From contig CP087213.1 of NCBI GenBank assembly GCA_020912385.1, forward strand, positions 186,001 to 250,000: DNA of 64,000 nucleotides, written 5' to 3'. Position numbers and translations under genes: made by a program. The notes under the pieces are model-generated. The model did not search any database, was not told where the DNA came from, and worked only from the letters and a program-made list of their open reading frames with translations. The stretch is from Neofusicoccum parvum (lineage: Eukaryota > Ascomycota > Dothideomycetes > Botryosphaeriales > Botryosphaeriaceae). Below, in pieces: positions 31,010 through 43,501 of the stretch (positions are counted from its first letter, which is position 1; each line of letters begins with the position of its first letter).

Positions 31010-32349
31010 ATGTCTCCGGACTCAGAGAAAACCCCCTCAACAGCCGAGGACAACAACGACCTATCACCCACGCTCTCCTCGCCGCCAGCACCGCCGCCCG
31101 ACGGCGGCCTCGGCGCGTGGACCCAAGTCCTCGTCGGCCACCTCTGCGTCTTCAACTCGTTCGGCTTCATCAACTCCTTCGGCATCTTCCAAGCCTACTA
31201 CGCCTCGACGCTGCGCCTCTCGCCCTCGACCATCTCCTGGATCGGCTCGCTCCAGATCCTCCTCATCTACGGCGCGGGCGCGCTGTCGGGCCGGGCCCTC
31301 GACGCCGGGCACCTGCGGGGCGCGCTGGCGGCGGGGCTGGCGCTGCAGGCCGGCGGCATCTTCGCGGCCAGCGCGGCGGGGACGCGGTACTGGGGGCTGC
31401 TGCTGGCGCAGGGCGCGTGCCAGGGCCTGGGCATGGGGCTGGCGTTCTGCCCGGCGGTGGCGAACGCGGCCACGTACTTTGCCCGCCGCCGCGTCGTCGC
31501 CATCTCGTGCGTCGCGTGCGGCGGCGCCACCGGCGGCATGGTGTTCCCGGCCGTTGCGCGCGCGCTGCTGCCGCGCGTCGGGTTCGCCTGGACTATGCGC
31601 GTCATGGGGTTTGTGGTTGTGGCGAATGCGGCGGTCATACTGGCGTTGGCGCGGGCGAGGCTGCCGCCGAGGAGGGCGGGCCCGCTGGTTGAGTGGAGCG
31701 CGTTTGCGGAGTTGCCGTATCTGCTGTATTGCGTGAGCATGTTCTTCGCGTTTTGGGGCATCTGGATTGCTTATTACTATGTGAGACGTCCTGCGGTCGT
31801 CTGGAATGTGATGTGTGAGTACTGACCGCAACGCAGGTCCGCGCGTATGCCCGCGACATCCTCGACTTCTCGGATAGGGACTCCTTCAATCTGATTCTCA
31901 TCATCAACGGCGTCGGGGTGCCCGGACGTCTCGTACCTGCGCTCATTGCTGACCGCTTCTTCGGTCCCGTCAATGTCTTCATTCCGGTGATCCTCCTTGC
32001 AGGTATCTGTCTCTTCAGCTGGGCGGCAGTGACCTCGTCTGCAGGGATGATTGCCTTTGTAGTCTTCTACGGCTTTTTTGGTGCTGGAACGCAGAGCCTG
32101 CTGCAGGCCGCGCTCGCCAGCCTGAACACGGACGTGAAGAAGTCAGGCGTCAGGATCGGCATGGGGTTCAGCGTCGTCGGCCTCGCATCTCTGACCGGCA
32201 GTCCAATTGGTGGAGCGCTACTGGAGCAAAAAGATGGCCAGTATTTGTATGCACAGATGTTCGCCGGCGGCACCATGGTGATCGGCAGCATCGTGCTCGT
32301 GGCTGCCAGAGTTTCGAAGACAGGCTTTGTGCTGCGGGAACGTATGTAA
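31010..32349 (+). CDS. MFS monocarboxylate transporter-like carrier
   Basis: Exons are 31010-31780 and 31837-32349, giving 427 residues. The ATG at 31010 sits in AGCAAAATGTC. PPPDGGLGAWTQVLVGHLCV is the classic start of TM1 in fungal monocarboxylate (MCH/MCT) relatives. INSFGIFQAYY and a first set of six spans follow; the second set lies after the intron (LIIINGVGVPGRLVPALIAD). The intron lies in a cytosolic-side loop after IWIAYYY. Members carry monocarboxylates, riboflavin or secondary metabolites, so the substrate cannot be given. Exon 1 is C-rich and then very G-rich from about 31,310, while exon 2 has balanced codon use, as if the halves had different histories. Confidence 0.88.
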
Positions 32350-34042
32350 TAGACTTTGCGAAAAGAAGTTCATGGGAAATTTTTGGAATTGTATTCAACT
32401 CAGCCAAACTGTGAATATAAAATGGTGGGATGAGCTCAATGCTTTTGATTGCATAAATGCCAGGGAGACTATTCAAGTACCAAAGCTTTGAGCTTGGGCT
32501 TTCATTGCACCTATCTCTTCAGTAGAACTTGCTCAACGCCGACGTAGTGAGCCGCATCTCTACGATAGTTCAATAACATGACGTTCAAAGTCGTTAGCGT
32601 GGAGGCACAGAGCGGTGTATATGATAGGGTACCTGTTCCCGAAAGCCATGCCACGATCACCATCTACCTTTGGGAGTGGGGATAGTCTTACTCTACTCTT
32701 GCTCTGCATCGCAGAACACGCTAGCATTATGGAAGGAGTTCGATAAGAATTCAGGTGGCGTGAAAATCTTGCAGCTATACATTTTCACGTGCAAGTTGTG
32801 GCACAGATGGCCAGGAAACTCATCCATTGTTGGAGGTGGGTAGGGCAAGCTCCGAAAGAAAATAACTTAAAGATGACTGAAACACCATGAAATACTCCAA
32901 CGCCGACACATGCCTTCATTGCACGACGTAAGGCCTTGACGCTTACGTTCCTGGACTTGATTGATACGTGGTCGCGCATCCACCAATGCACAATCTCATC
33001 TGCGTGTGGCCTCTCTGGGTAGCTTCGGCGTGCGGAGGTTCTGATTGGCTGGGATGAGAAGGGCCTTGGAATTATTCATATTAGTAGCACGTTCACTTCC
33101 TCGTTTGATGCAGAGGCATTCTTTTCAGATGTCAGCGACTTGGATCTACAGTCTGCACCCGAATACCGATAGGATCGCGATTACAGTACTTCTCTTTGGC
33201 ATGGCATTCACGTTTCGGATTCCGAGAGTCAACGGCCAAGTATTCAGCTGCATCATCCTCCAAAGGTACGAACATGACATCACAAATATCATCATTCTTA
33301 GGCTATTAGTGAATTAAGTGGATATGATGTTCCTATGTTCCGAGACAAGTGCTGTGTGTGTCACAGTAAGCATTGCTCAGCTCAACCCCGCTTCAGTGGT
33401 GGCCCATTATGGCAGAGTGGAGAGCCGAGCTACATGGCCAATCATCCCACCAATTAGATGCATATTACCTTGTGCTTTCTCGCTTAGTATATCTTGGCAT
33501 TTGGGCGAGTGTGTTATAATTTTCAACGAAACCATAGTAAGCTGACCGATTCGACTTTTCGAGCATAAGAAGGATGAATATTATTGAGATTTCGGTAGCT
33601 GGGATTCCGGATGGACACGAGACTGAAAAATAACAGATTCGATACTAAGATTGGCAGGAATAGGTCATTTCATATCTGGAAACTGAAACATATTGAAAAT
33701 GCAACGAACACCAAACTCGTCTCATCCGGCAGAACAATATCAGATGAGTGAGGCATCGATGTACAACCAGGAAGTGATATGCGCTAGGATCGATGATCAT
33801 TTCCGGAGTATGAATGGTTTGCGAAACACTGGTATTCGATGTGCGGGGAAGCAAGTTCCCCGGACTGTATTCCTTGCAGTAAGACAGACATGAGGTAGTG
33901 CTTATCCAGGTGCAGCGTAGAAATTCATGTGTTCTTAGTATCTCGCTCATTATATGAAGACCAAATTGATGTTGTTGCGTCTTACATCTTTGAGTCTGAA
34001 ATTTGACACTTCCACAACAAAATAACAAACAACATACCCAAA
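32350..34042. other. Intergenic stretch
   Basis: This is a 1.7-kb AT-rich region with no supported gene. Frames are short and low in information. An AACAAACAACAT leader lies before the ATG at 34043. Confidence 0.35.
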
Positions 34043-35281
34043 ATGTCCCACGGAACTGCTGTCCCTCTTTCATCAGCACTGAGTGCGGAAGACCTGAGCT
34101 CGGAGGTGAAGGGAGAATCTCTTTCTGAAAAAAATGTTTTGATCACTGGAGGTGCTTCCGGAGTGGGTGCTGCGATTGCGCAAGCTTATGCCGAGAAAGG
34201 GTAATGTATTCAAAATCGTACATACTTGTCGTGCCTCAATAGTTTTTGTGTTTAGAATATGCTATTTAATTTGACTATGGCACGTATAACGGCTGACACT
34301 GGGGCTCTTTTAGAGCATACGTCACAATCGTCGACATCAACGAAGACCTTGGCAATCAGCATGCCTTGTCTCTCCAATCTCGAGGACACCAGTAACGCAG
34401 CTCTCATAGTCCCCGACCCATCCGCCAGCAACCACCAAACTAACCTCCCAAAACAGCGTCCAATTCATCCGCACGGACATCGCCTCCTGGCCCAGCCAAG
34501 TCGCCGCCTTCAAAGCCGCAATCCGCTTCCACCCCGCGCAAACCCTCGACACGGTAATCGCATGCGCCGGGGTCCTCGGGCAGCCTTTCCTCCTCCCCTC
34601 GGAAGGCGGCATCCGCTCGCTATCCGACGACCCGCCGTGCCCAGACACGTCCACCTGGGCCGTCAACGCCGTCGGCCTCAGCCACACCACCAAGCTCGCG
34701 CAGCTGTACTTCGAGCTGCCGGGCGCGGACGCTCCCGCCCCGCGGCGCCCCAAGTCCCTCGTCGTCTTCGCCAGCCTGCTCTCCTACATCGACTTCCCGA
34801 ACGCCGTCGCCTACACCGGCTCCAAGTACGCCGCCCGCGGCCTGTTCCGCATCGCGCGCGACCTGTTCGCCCAGCGGGGACACCGCGTCAATGCGGTCGC
34901 GCCGTGGCTGACGCGCACGCCGATGACGCCGGATTTGGTGGCGCTGTTTGAGAGCGTGGGGTGTCCGTTTACGGAGGGGACGGATTTGGCGGTCAGGGCG
35001 TGTTTGAGGTTGGATGGGGATGACGGAGTAAATGGTGAGTTCTGCTTTTTTTTTTCCGGGCCGGGCTGGCGAAGTGTGTGTGCGTGCCGGATTATTAGCT
35101 GATGACACTTTTCGCAGGGCGGGTGTTGGCTGCGGGGCCGGATCGCATTTTCGATATGCAGGATGACTTGGAGGGCAAGGACGGGGCGAAGGGTCTGGAG
35201 TATTTTTATGGTCAGGTCATGCCAGATTGGACGGTTTACCTGGGTAAGATGCGTGAAATCACGATGGGGAGTGAGCATTGA
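34043..35281 (+). CDS. Short-chain dehydrogenase/reductase
   Basis: Exons are 34043-34200, 34314-34391, 34457-35034 and 35118-35281, giving 325 residues. The cofactor motif is LITGGASGVGAAIA, with Asp at the end of the second strand (VTIVDIN), which suggests NAD(H). ACAGVLG stands where NNAG is usual, the supporting Asn is in WAVNAVG, and catalytic Ser and YxxxK are in FASLLSYIDF and AYTGSKYAARG. The closing exon supplies a C-terminus of the 15-hydroxyprostaglandin-dehydrogenase-like type (GRVLAAGPDRI, LEYFYGQVMPDW). The third intron lies in a T-rich tract. The substrate is unknown. It neighbours a carrier and an oxidoreductase and could share a pathway with them. Confidence 0.85.
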
Positions 35282-36509
35282 GAGCGTTGAGTGTTGGCGT
35301 CTCTCGTTACTGGACGGTCGCTACAACGCATTGATAGCAAATTCGATAGTCTACTTTGATGCCAGCCTCTGCAGTCAGGCTAAGCCATTCCACTTCTGTG
35401 GCTGAAAGCTTACACGCGTCGGAGCGGAGCAGCGGTCTCAACCGCCAACCACCAAGACCAAGGCGCACTACTAGTTGGATCATGATTCAACTCATCCTTC
35501 CTGGGTGTTTAGTGATCCTTTGTCGGGCTTTCCGGCGTTAGAGATCGATCTCGTCCGCCAATCGATCCTTTTGCACTTCGCCCCCACGACCGCTGATCCC
35601 GCACTTGACCCAAAGCGCATTACACCCTCGTTCAATCTTACCGGATTGATAAGACCCTGGTCATCACATGAAGATAGTGTCTTCGATGCACATTTTCACA
35701 CCGACAACACGCACGATGGTGGCCACTCCATGTCTATAAAAAGGGTGAGACGTGTACAAAGTATTCTCGCCCCACAAAGTCCCACAATCAGTGGTCAGGG
35801 CAATTTGCTTGCAATGGTTGTAACTGCAAAAAAACTCAACATCTTTTCAAAAACATATCTGCCTTACGGTAGAAGTGTTCTTTGTTTGCGCGTGTGCGGT
35901 TGTACCTACTTTTCTGTTCCGTTCTTCCTTCTTTCCGTAAATAAGCCACCTAGACTTGAATCAATTCAATAAGGAATCTGTGTTCTTATCAGGTCAGCCT
36001 TAAGCTGCAGTAAGCTGCTTGACCCTCGAGCGTTGCTTATTGGGGGCGCTGTTGCCGTGTCACTCCAACGCTCCCCTTTTGGAGCTGAAAAAGCATTTGC
36101 GTCGTCAGCTAGGGAAACTGCAAGCCGAGAACAGTCCACGGCTACTGCCGGCAACGGCCATTCGGCAGTGAATACTGAGCTACGCCAAAGTAGGGATATC
36201 ACCGAGGTGGCGTTCGTTTTCAAGACGGCTACCAGCACGATGTGCGCCATAGGGTTAGCCAATCAACTGGCGAATCCGTTAGTCCGACTTCGCGCGACCC
36301 TATGAGGACCCAAAATCGAACGCACTAAGTCGCGGTCCGACTTCCGTTCAACGCCTCGGCGGATTACCCTGCATGGACCCGCCGGTCCAGTAGCAATCTT
36401 GATGGGTGCCTACGACAACAGCACAAAGATAGCGAGCCCATATAAAGGCAGACCTGTGCGCTCGGTTACAGCCGAATGTATTTTCGCACTTTGTCACAAG
36501 GTAGCAAGT
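35282..36509 (+). promoter_or_regulatory. Intergenic stretch with TATA box of the GMC-hydrolase gene
   Basis: No gene is supported here. TATAAAG at 36441-36447 lies 63 bases before the ATG at 36510 and is the likely TATA box. A second TATAAAAAG at about 35,734 has no gene at a sensible distance and is left unassigned. Confidence 0.45.
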
Positions 36510-39500
36510 ATGGCGCCTTTCTCTGTCTTCAGCGAGTTCTTCGAACGTAATGGTAGCGCGAACATTTTTTCAAACACTACAAAACTCCGCAACGTAACTG
36601 CCACAGAGAAGCCTTTCGCAGCACCTCCTGTGGTCAAACATGCTTCCGTTCAGGACACCGACAGCTCTTTCCCATCCGAAAACCCGCGCAGTAAATCCCA
36701 GCACCCACGGCTAAGCAGACCGGTGCCGCTGATGCGGTCCGAGTACGACGTTGTGGTCGTCGGCTCCGGCTATGGCGGTGGCGTCGCGGCCAGTAGGATG
36801 GCGCGAGCTGGGAAGAGTGTTGCGGTGCTGGAGATGGGCAAAGAGAAATGGCGTGAGTGTTTTAAGTTTTCTCAATAGAAGCATCGCTGATGGTGCTCTA
36901 CTGCAGCCGGCGAGTATCCAAACACGCTCATGGAAGCGCTGCCGGAACTCCACATTTCTGGGAAAAGCGGGAAAGCCATGGGTGCGGTGAAGAGTCTTGC
37001 TTCCGGAAAGCCGACTGGAATGTATCAACTTATTCTTGGCGAGGGTCAAAATGCTTTTGTTGGTAAAGGTACGGCCCTTGCTACTCCGTCTACCAATGGT
37101 CCTTAAGTGACGTCGATATAGGTCTTGGCGGGACATCGCTGATAAACGCCAACGTGTTCCTGGAGTGCGACAAGCGGACACTGGCACTTCCTGCATGGCC
37201 TCCTGAGCTCCGCAAAGACCCCAATGCTCTAGATCCGTGTAAGAATCTCTCCTCTATCATTAGAGCCGGAATATCTAACGCGCCGTCAGACTACGCACGC
37301 GCTACGGAGATGTTGCAGCCAACGCCATACCCTGATGACTACCCGCTACTCAAGAAGTTATCTGTCTTGGAGAAGCAAGCTGAAGCCCTCGGACAGAAGG
37401 AAAACTTCTACCGCGTCCCGCAAACGACCTTCTTCCGCAACGGCCTCAATAATGTCGGTGTAGAGATGAAAGCGTCGACAGGCAGCGGTCAAGACTGCAC
37501 CGGAGTGAATGACGGATCAAAAAGCTCAGTATTGATGAACTATATCCCAGACGCTTGGAACTGGGGAGCGGAAATGTTTTGCGAGTGTGAGGTACGGTAT
37601 ATCCAACAAGATCCGAATGGCGAGGGGTATATTGTATTTTACGCATGGCATGGCGGAGGAAGAGAAAAGTTTGAAGATGCTTTCCACAATGATTTGATGT
37701 GGGTTAGAGCTGTAAGTGATCTCTGAGTATGACACCTTTAGGAAAATGCTGACTGGGAATGAAGAAAGAGCTTTGTTTCCTTGGAGCCGGGGCTCTGGGC
37801 ACTACTGAGATTCTTCTACGGTCGCGGGCTCGTGGTCTGAAAATGTCTCGCTTGGCTGGCCAAAAGCTTTCTGGCAACGGGGACATTCTATCTTTTGGTG
37901 AGTGATCGTAGGCCAATTACCTTGCACTACAGACAGTACTGACGTTTTCGAAGGCTACAACACTGAGGAAATTGTCAATGGCGTTGGCCGTGCCAAGCCC
38001 TCAACGGAGAGTCCGACCGGTCCGGCGATTACAGGAGTTATTGACAACCGCAACGGTAAAGCGTCACATAATGTCCTGGATGATTATGTAATCCAAGAGG
38101 GCAGTATCCCGGAGGCGCTTGCGCCACTTATTCAGTCGATTCTTGAGATGCTCCCAGGAAAACGGAACCCCGATACCTTTACCGCAAAGGATCAACTTCG
38201 GCAACTACTGTCGAGTACTGAGACCCGGTTCCTTGGGCCATATTCCAAAGGCGGATCTATCAACAGGACCCAGACTTACCTTATCATGTCGCATGACAGT
38301 AACGAGGCCTTTGTTTCTCTCGAAGATGATAAGCTACACCTACAATTCAAGGGAGTAGGGCGCACGGAGCATGTCCAGAAACTGAATACTATTCTGGCCA
38401 AAGCGACAAGTGCTATCGGCGGAACGCTGATAAACTGCCCTTTCTATGCTGGTGAGAGTGTCCTTTCGCTTTTGACACCCATTTACTGAATTCTCCAAAC
38501 AGCTTTCAACCAGCAGGAAGAGATCACTGTTCACCCACTTGGAGGTGCCATCATGAGTTCCGATGGGACTGGCCGAAGTGGTGTTACAAATCATCTTGGC
38601 CAGGTGTTCTCTGGTGAGGACTCTGAGGTACATGGAGGTTTGATCTGCGTTGATGGCTCTGTAATACCGACCTCATTAGGTATGAGTCACTTTCTTCTCA
38701 CTAGTTTACCATCGGCTGACAGTTTAGGCGTCAACCCCTTTGCTACTATCACTGCTCTCGCCGAACGTTCAGTTGATGCTATCGCAAAGGACAGGGCATA
38801 TCAAATTGACATGCTGACAAAGAACGGAAAACTTGATTTGTTTGGCAAACCCGCAAAATCTGTTCCGCTCACCCTGGGCATGATGAATGCTCAAAAAGCC
38901 ATGGAAAAGTCCACCAAATCCCGTGGTGTACAGTTCACTGAAATCATGGATGGCCATATTCACATCGGAGATAATATTGGTGATTACACCATTGCGGAAA
39001 AGGTTGCAAAGGGGTCGTCAAGCTCTGCACGTCTATATCTGAGTGTGACGACAGGCAACGCAAGAAATCGTGCGTAACACAGTAAACCAACTGCAGAATT
39101 CGACTGACACTTTGAAGGGTATCAAAATAGCAATCAGCACTCAGTTGCTATTGGAACCCTTTCCTGTGCGGCTTTGTCAAGAGATCCTCTACTCATTCTC
39201 CAAGGTGACGTTCAGTTCTTCTCCACAGATGAGAATGTTTCCGATGGTACGAACCTGGCCTACAATCTCACGCTTCTCGGAACCGACGGACACAAATATC
39301 ATCTGAACGGCTACAAGGAACTCAATACAAAAATGGCTTTTTCTCTCTCCTCTACGTGGAAAGCGACTACGACTCTTCTCACTACCCTCACCCGTCCCAA
39401 CGGCTCTCTTGTTGGAAAAGGAAAACTTCACATATCTGTACGCAACTTCGTCTCCGAGCTCAAGACGCTGAGCAGCCTTTCCAGCGGAACTCTGCTCAAC

Positions 39501-40715
39501 CGCGCCTCTGCCGTCACCGACTTCATGGGCAACTTCGCCCAAAACACCGCCGACTACTACCTCGGGCCCCTTCGCACCCTACAACACCCCCTGACTCAGC
39601 CCAAACTCCCCAACGGCTATCTACCCAAGCCCGCGCCCATCCATAAAGTCACTCTCACCGCCAAAGACGGCGTCCAATCCACCCTCATGACATGGGCCTC
39701 CACCGCAACCCCCTCCACGCACTCTCCGAGCCGCCTCCCCATCCTCATGATCCCCGGCGCCTCGGTCGACCACACCGTCTTCGCACTCCCCACGATCCGC
39801 ACCAACGCCGTCGACCATCTCACCTCCCTCGGCCACACCGTCCACATCCTCACCCACCGCTTCTGCCGCACGCCCATCTGCGCCTCCGGCGGCACCGTGT
39901 ACGAAGCCCGCCTCGACGTCCTCGCCGCCCTCACCCACATCCGCGCCACCAGCAACAGCCCGATCCACCTGATCTGCCACTGCATGGGCGCAGTCTCCAC
40001 CTCGATCGGACTCCTCGACGGCACGATCCCCGCAGCCTGGCTCGCCGGCCTGACGTGCACGCAGGTCTTCTTCGCGCTGCGGTTCGGGCGGTTGAACGCG
40101 CTCAAAGCGGGGGCGCCGCTGCTGCCGGCCTTGTACCAAAAACTAACCGGCTCCGAGTGGTTCCCGATGGCGGGCGACGGGCGGGCGGTGCAGGCCGCCA
40201 TCGACCAGGCGCTGCGCTTCTACCCGGCCGAGGGCCGCGGCGAGGTGTGCAGCAGCAGCGTGTGCCATCGGTTCAGCTTGACGTATGGCCGGTGCTGGGA
40301 GCATGCGAACTTGAATCGCGCGACGCATGCCGGGTTGGAGGCGTTTTTGGGGGGCGTGCATATGCGGATGCTGAGGGAGACGATGCGGATGGGGGTGGTG
40401 GGGCGGGTGTTGGATGGGGAGGGCCGCGATACGGTGTGGACGGATGAGGGGCTGGAGAGGTTGAGGGGGGTGCCGATGCTGTTTGTGAGTGGGGGCGAGA
40501 ACGTGGTGTTTGATCCGGAGAGCACCCAGGTGTCGTATGACGTGCTGAGGAGGAAGTTTGGGCCGGGTTTGTATAAGAGGAGGGTCATCGCAGGGTATGG
40601 GCATTTGGATACGTGGATGGGGAAGGATGCGGCGAGAGATGTGTATCCGGTGATTGAGGAGCACCTTGAGTGGTGTGAAGGGGAGCTGTCGCGGCAGCAG
40701 AGCGAGTCTATTTGA
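36510..40715 (+). CDS. GMC-type oxidoreductase fused to alpha/beta hydrolase
   Basis: Nine exons: 36510-36852, 36907-37068, 37122-37238, 37290-37711, 37765-37897, 37954-38451, 38503-38679, 38728-39073 and 39131-40715, giving 1260 residues. FAD binding is at VVVVGSGYGGGVAASRMA (about 80-97). The fold is of cholesterol-oxidase type (GLGGTSLINANVF, HPLGGAIMSSDG, VDGSVIPTSLGVNPFATIT). A linker domain (TNLAYNLTLLGTDG) leads to an alpha/beta hydrolase from about residue 890, with oxyanion and elbow region ICHCMGAVS. The nucleophile position is C1017, not Ser, and the candidate acid and base are in VVFDPE and GYGHLD. One chain may oxidise an alcohol or sterol-like substrate and then hydrolyse the product (inference). 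The short intron at 39074-39130 removes an apparent frame break. Confidence 0.85.
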
Positions 40716-40828
40716 TTAGTGCATCAGCAGGAGAGTTCGGCGTTTGATTAGAAGATTCATTTATCGTGTTTGAAATTTTGAGAACGCTTTCCTACACTCT
40801 ACGGGTACTCTCTCACAGACTAGTCGCA

Positions 40829-41343
40829 TTATCTGGTTCTGGTTTCGGACAGATCAATGCCCCAACTGGTATGCGAATCGGAGGTCCATATGTCGGTATT
40901 CTCGCAGTTGAAGACCTCCCAATGAGATCCATCCTGTTTGTCAAGGGACTGCTGAATTTCCTCCAGGGAGCTCATGATGTAGAAGCTGAAAGCAGCGTTA
41001 TCGGGATCTTCGGTCGGAACCAGAGATGTGCCAGCACCCCACGTGTCGTCAATGTCTAAGTCCAAAGTATTGTTTACATGCTCTCCAGTCAGCGGTTCAG
41101 GAAAGAGGTTCTCGAGTGGAATTGGTAATGGTGTTGACTTTCCCTCTTTGGGCTCCCAGCAGAAAACGCGTTCTCGGTCAGTCCGGAGAGAACAGGACAC
41201 CCCTAAGCCATATGGACTCTGTGTGAGTTGCACGGCATTTTGAGTTGGGCATTGGTACAATTAGTGATTATGGAAGGAAATCAAACGTGTAGTTTTGTAC
41301 GACTTACGATGACCACAGATGTTATAGCGCACCATCGAAACAT
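40829..41343 (-). CDS. Small hypothetical protein
   Basis: Exons on the minus strand are 41343-41308 and 41218-40829, giving 141 residues. The donor is a consensus GTAAGT, a CACTAAT branch-point-like element lies inside, and the acceptor is CACACAG. The second exon has clear protein character (CWEPKEGKSTPLPIPLENLF, EHVNNTLDLDIDDTWGAG, AAFSFYIMSSLEEIQQSL) and an acidic, Trp-containing end. The first exon (MFRWCAITSVVI) is a guess and could instead be part of a longer 5' region. I recognise no family. The 3' end faces that of the GMC-hydrolase gene, 113 bases away. Confidence 0.42.
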
Positions 41344-41590
41344 CAGAGTGAACGGTCAAGTATAACAGGACATTTGTTTTCTCATTTCTGGTCTAAAAAT
41401 ACAATCTATCATGGTATCATCGAAGCATCCTACACTCTCCTCCTAAGTCATGCCTTGCTCCGCACGTAACCGTATGTCATGGTATCATAAAAAAACACAA
41501 AACCCCAACAACCAACTGGCGCGGCCAGCACCATCACCCATCCTCATCCTCGTCGACGAAAAACGCATCCACACCCTCCCTCACCCTCCT

Positions 41591-43501
41591 TCACGGATTC
41601 GCCTCCTTCCTGACGCCCCTGGTCTTCTCCCAGTCGGAGCTCTCGTCGCTCTCGTCCTGGCTGCGTCGCGGCACGTCGCCGCGTTCCTCGGCCACGTGCT
41701 CCGCATCCGCGATGGTCTTCTCGACGTCGAGCGTCTCGCCCTTGCGCACGCGCCGCTCCGTCCACACCGGGTTCTCGTTCTTCTCGTAGGCCTCGGCGAA
41801 GATGGCGTCCATTTTCTCCAGAGGGTAGCCTTTGGCTCGACGTCAGCTCCTGTTCTGATGGACCAGGGAGGGGGGAGCTTACCGTTGGTCTCGACGAAGG
41901 AGAAGTAGACGACGGGGATGAAGGCGAAGTTGAAGCACATGAAGACGAAGTACGTCTCCCAGGCGATCTTGTTGATCATGATGGGCGCGAGCTGGACGAC
42001 GGCGTAGTTGAAGATCCAGTTGGCCGACGTGGATAGGCCGTTCGCTTCGGCGCGGATGCGGATGGGCGTGATTTCGGCCGGGTAGCTTTTTTGAAGGGTT
42101 AGCTGTGTCTCAGTCACGGTGGAAACGGGCGAACTTACAGCCACGTCACGCCGAGCCAGCCCAAGGCGAAGAACGAGTTGTAGACGAAGATGAAGACGGT
42201 TGCGACGTAGGCCGGGGTCTTGGTGCCAGCTGAAAGGCAAGCACCCACGATCAGGAGGGAGACGGCCATGCCAATGGCGCCCCAGAGCATGAGGCGACGG
42301 CGGCCGAGGCGGTCGACGATGAACAGGGCAACGAGAGCGGCGATGAAGAACTCGGTACCCAAGCAGCCGGTCATCAGGCGAGAAAGTTCGGCGTCGAAGC
42401 CGAGAGAGTCCTCGAAGACGGTAGTGGCGTAGCTTGAAGGCTGTTAGTATCATCTGTGTAGAGATCTAGTGGACCTAAAAAGACTTACTAAGTGACCAGA
42501 TTCAGACCTCCGATCTGCTGGAAGGCCTGGGAGCAGAAGGCAATAAGCGCACGCCAGCGGTTCATCTCCGGACCTTTGCTGAAGAACTCCTTGACGGTGA
42601 GCTTCTTGCCGCCAGTGATGGCGTTGATCTTCTGGATCTCGGCGACCTCGCTCTGGACTCTGTCATCGTCCGGGGTAGTGTCATAGAGGTGTGCCATAAT
42701 ATCACGTGCAGCTTCTTCCTTGTTGTGCTTGAGCAGCCAGCGAGGCGACTCAGGGTAGGCGAGGACGCCGAGGATGAGCAGGAAGCCGAAGACTGCCTGA
42801 AAGGCGATGGGGAAGCGCCACTGGAAAGAGCCGTACTGCGTAACGAACCAGAAGCCATAGTTGATCCTGTGCGCAAGTCAGATGAATGTGCGTGGCAAAT
42901 CAGTGGACGCGGAGGAACGCACCAGTAGCTGACCATGATCCCGCCAGTGATCAGGGCACCCTCGAACAGCACTAGGAATCCACGAATCTTGGGCGGAGCC
43001 ATCTCAGACTGCCACACCGGGATACTTGAAGTGTTCATGCCGTTGCCCAGACCTGTGATGATGCGTCCCACTATGAGCTGGGCCATGGTGGTGGAGGCAG
43101 TCTGGATTGCGGTGCCGATGAGCATCCAGACAGTGCCGATCAGGACAGACTTCCTGCGGCCGAGCTTGTCGCCGTAGGCAATGATGAAGAACGAGCCGAG
43201 CAGACAACCGATTTCGTAAATGGCGACGACGAGGGCCTGAATGGCGCCATCCTTGTAATCTCCGTCCATCATCGGGAAGTCCTTCAGGAACATGGGCTCG
43301 GAGATGATGCCGGACATGATGCCCTGGTCATATCTACGGGGTTCGCATTAGCGGTGCTAGAGCTGGTGAGGCGGAGATGGAGACGACCAACCCGAAGAGC
43401 AGGAAACCTGAGGCGGCAGTGATGCAGACGCCTATCTGCAAGGCCTTTCCCCCGATCTTCCCACCGAGGAAGCCGGTGTGCGTGAAACCGGAGAAGCCCA
43501 T
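41591..43501 (-). CDS. MFS sugar transporter (sugar porter family)
   Basis: Exons on the minus strand are 43501-43392, 43333-42923, 42866-42489, 42432-42139, 42085-41883 and 41829-41591, giving 544 residues. All sugar-porter signatures are present: GYDQGIMSG in TM1, DKLGRRKS after TM2, GRIITGLGNGMNTSSIPVWQ, PESPRWLL, AFQQIGGLN (the QQxxGxN sugar site), DRLGRRRLM, and the FVETNGYPLEKM end motif. The protein should carry hexoses or related sugars with protons across the plasma membrane. The C-terminal tail is long, charged and Ser-rich (SQDESDESSDWEK), possibly a phosphorylation or ubiquitylation target. A TATA-like GTATAAGG on the minus strand lies about 75-80 bases upstream of the ATG. Confidence 0.92.

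Noticed and set aside
35728..35745. TATAAAAAG element at about 35,734
   Set aside because: No start codon with protein-like sequence follows within a sensible distance. The nearest gene has its own TATA box at 36441.
39043..39135. Apparent frameshift between the oxidoreductase and hydrolase halves of the fusion gene
   Set aside because: A 57-base intron at 39074-39130 (GTAACA donor, CTGAC branch-like site, ATAG acceptor) joins both halves in frame. It gives a sensible linker that runs on into GTLSCAALSRDP, so no indel is needed.
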